Part shown: piece after piece, positions 63,227-64,000 of the stretch
How positions within the stretch are numbered: the stretch's first letter is position 1
Layout: each line of letters opens with the position of its first letter
DNA from: Chloroflexota bacterium
GTDB lineage: Bacteria; Chloroflexota; Dehalococcoidia; Lucifugimonadales; Lucifugimonadaceae
Assembly: GCA_027618835.1 (NCBI GenBank)
Contig: JAQCHZ010000006.1
Location: 62,001-126,000 of the forward strand
DNA: 64,000 nt
Reading direction: 5' to 3'
Notes under the pieces: model-generated
Told to the model about the DNA's origin: nothing
Databases searched by the model: none
Seen by the model: the letters and a program-made list of their open reading frames with translations, nothing else
Translations under genes and position numbers: made by a program

Positions 63227-64000
63227 CTAAGAGCCGACACCACAAGTCTGAAGTGCGGCGAGTAGTTCGTCGGAAATATCAGAAAGATCACCAGCGCTCG
63301 TCGCCACAACCGCCGAAGCTAGATCGGCAGGATCGAGTTCACCTGAAAGACACGTTAACTGCTCGATAGTTAGATCGCTAACCTGAATCGAGGTCGCTGT
63401 GGGTTCGACTACTGGCTCGATAGCAATCGATCCTGCTCCGTCGCCAATGCCACCGTTTCGCTCGACTGGAATAGCTATTCCTCCGCCACATTTTTCTAGT
63501 GCGGCTTGGAATTCAGATGAAGGAGCGCCAGTTGGGTTACGTGTCAATGCCAGAGCATCTTCACCGAGCTCTTCAGTGAGACATTCTCGAATATCACCAC
63601 CAGCGAATCCGCCACGACCTTCGCCGCGTTGACCGCCACCGAACAGACCACCACCGCCAAACGCACCGCCGCCGGTATTGCCGAAGTTGATACCGCACTC
63701 TTCAAAAGCTGCAAGCCACTCGTCTCCCAGCCCAATACCGCTACCATGACCCAAATTATCGAGTGCGTCGTCACCAAGAATCGCGGTAAGGCACTCGCGA
63801 ATTTCTGGATCGGCGAAACCGCCACCTACAAATCCACCACCGACACGAATTCCTCCGCCGCCACCGGGTCGTCCAAACTCTGCACCACACGCTTCAAATG
63901 CTGCGGCGGTATCTGTTGGGTCGAGTTGTCTGAGGGCAGTGAGATCGAATTCGCCGACGCTTGAGTCCATGCCAAGTTCGCCGGCGAGACATTCTTTCAC
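63227..64000 (-). CDS. Cys/Gly-rich tandem-repeat protein (N-terminus beyond window)
   Basis: At least 257 residues, open at the window end, so its true start and any signal peptide are not visible. Four units of about 60-75 residues repeat: an IRECLTxELGxDAL-type opening (KECLAGELG, IRECLTAILG, IRECLTEELG, LTCLSGELD), a variable centre of about 25 residues, an AAFEACG-type close (AAFEACG, AAFEECG, AALEKCG, AALQTCG), then a Gly-rich spacer (for example GGGAFGGGGLFGGGQ). Each unit thus has one Cys near the start and one near the end, suggesting one disulfide or metal pair per unit. I recognise no family. Probably exported, but this cannot be confirmed here. Confidence 0.7.
   Translation of the reverse strand: MKECLAGELGMDSSVGEFDLTALRQLDPTDTAAAFEACGAEFGRPGGGGGIRVGGGFVGGGFADPEIRECLTAILGDDALDNLGHGSGIGLGDEWLAAFEECGINFGNTGGGAFGGGGLFGGGQRGEGRGGFAGGDIRECLTEELGEDALALTRNPTGAPSSEFQAALEKCGGGIAIPVERNGGIGDGAGSIAIEPVVEPTATSIQVSDLTIEQLTCLSGELDPADLASAVVATSAGDLSDISDELLAALQTCGVGS

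Noticed and set aside
1-64000. CRISPR arrays, rRNA genes, prophage or insertion sequences
   Set aside because: No regularly spaced identical repeats, rRNA text, transposase or phage structural genes were seen on either strand.

Overview
The window looks like a chromosomal segment of an uncultivated marine Chloroflexota bacterium, most likely of the SAR202 group. This placement is inferred. It rests on five enolase-superfamily (mandelate racemase / muconate lactonizing type) paralogs in 64 kb together with HpcH/HpaI aldolases, amidohydrolases, a YjhG-type sugar-acid dehydratase and a KDPG-type aldolase, a gene mix known from SAR202 genomes. Coding density is high and intergenic regions carry several families of small dispersed palindromic repeats. 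No phage, insertion sequence, CRISPR array or rRNA was seen.

Layout. 1-4.1 kb: a KDPG-type aldolase (cut by the window edge) divergent from an HpcH aldolase, two small membrane proteins, a peroxiredoxin whose active-site codon is an in-frame TGA followed by a textbook bacterial SECIS hairpin (a probable selenoprotein), and an amidohydrolase. 4.3-13.5 kb (minus strand): a complete glycine-cleavage operon gcvT-gcvH-gcvPA-gcvPB, a MidA-type methyltransferase, citrate synthase and threonyl-tRNA synthetase. 13.8-22.9 kb: tRNA-Val and rpoB-rpoC with a recognisable rpoB promoter. 23-28 kb: a PAP2-type membrane protein interrupted by TAG, then a copper island (cytochrome c lipoprotein, a CsoR operator, csoR, copA, a YHS protein and a glutaredoxin), then tRNA-Asp. 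28.3-30.7 kb: an MFS drug exporter and its TetR regulator, with matching operators before both genes.

30.8-54 kb is an accessory catabolic region: metallo-beta-lactamase-fold, cupin and amidohydrolase genes, a YjhG-type dehydratase, trehalose genes (GH15 hydrolase, OtsA-OtsB fusion), a TrpB2-type tryptophan synthase, NudC, a peptidase M19, an AspA/AstE deacylase and four enolase-superfamily genes. Many genes here are broken by single in-frame stops or one-base shifts. 54-64 kb holds a radical-SAM SPASM protein with a SEC-C tail, a second HpcH aldolase, a two-domain FKBP lipoprotein, an APH-family kinase, a fifth enolase-superfamily gene, an FGGY kinase, a zinc alcohol dehydrogenase and the end of a Cys/Gly-rich repeat protein.

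Functional reading: acid-sugar dehydratases (enolase superfamily, YjhG), 2-keto-3-deoxy acid aldolases (Eda-like, HpcH-like), a sugar kinase and a polyol-type dehydrogenase could together feed sugar acids into pyruvate and central metabolism, where citrate synthase and the glycine-cleavage system are also encoded. The strongest novelty signals are the Sec peroxiredoxin with its SECIS, and a family of intergenic elements whose hairpin arms differ between copies but keep their pairing.
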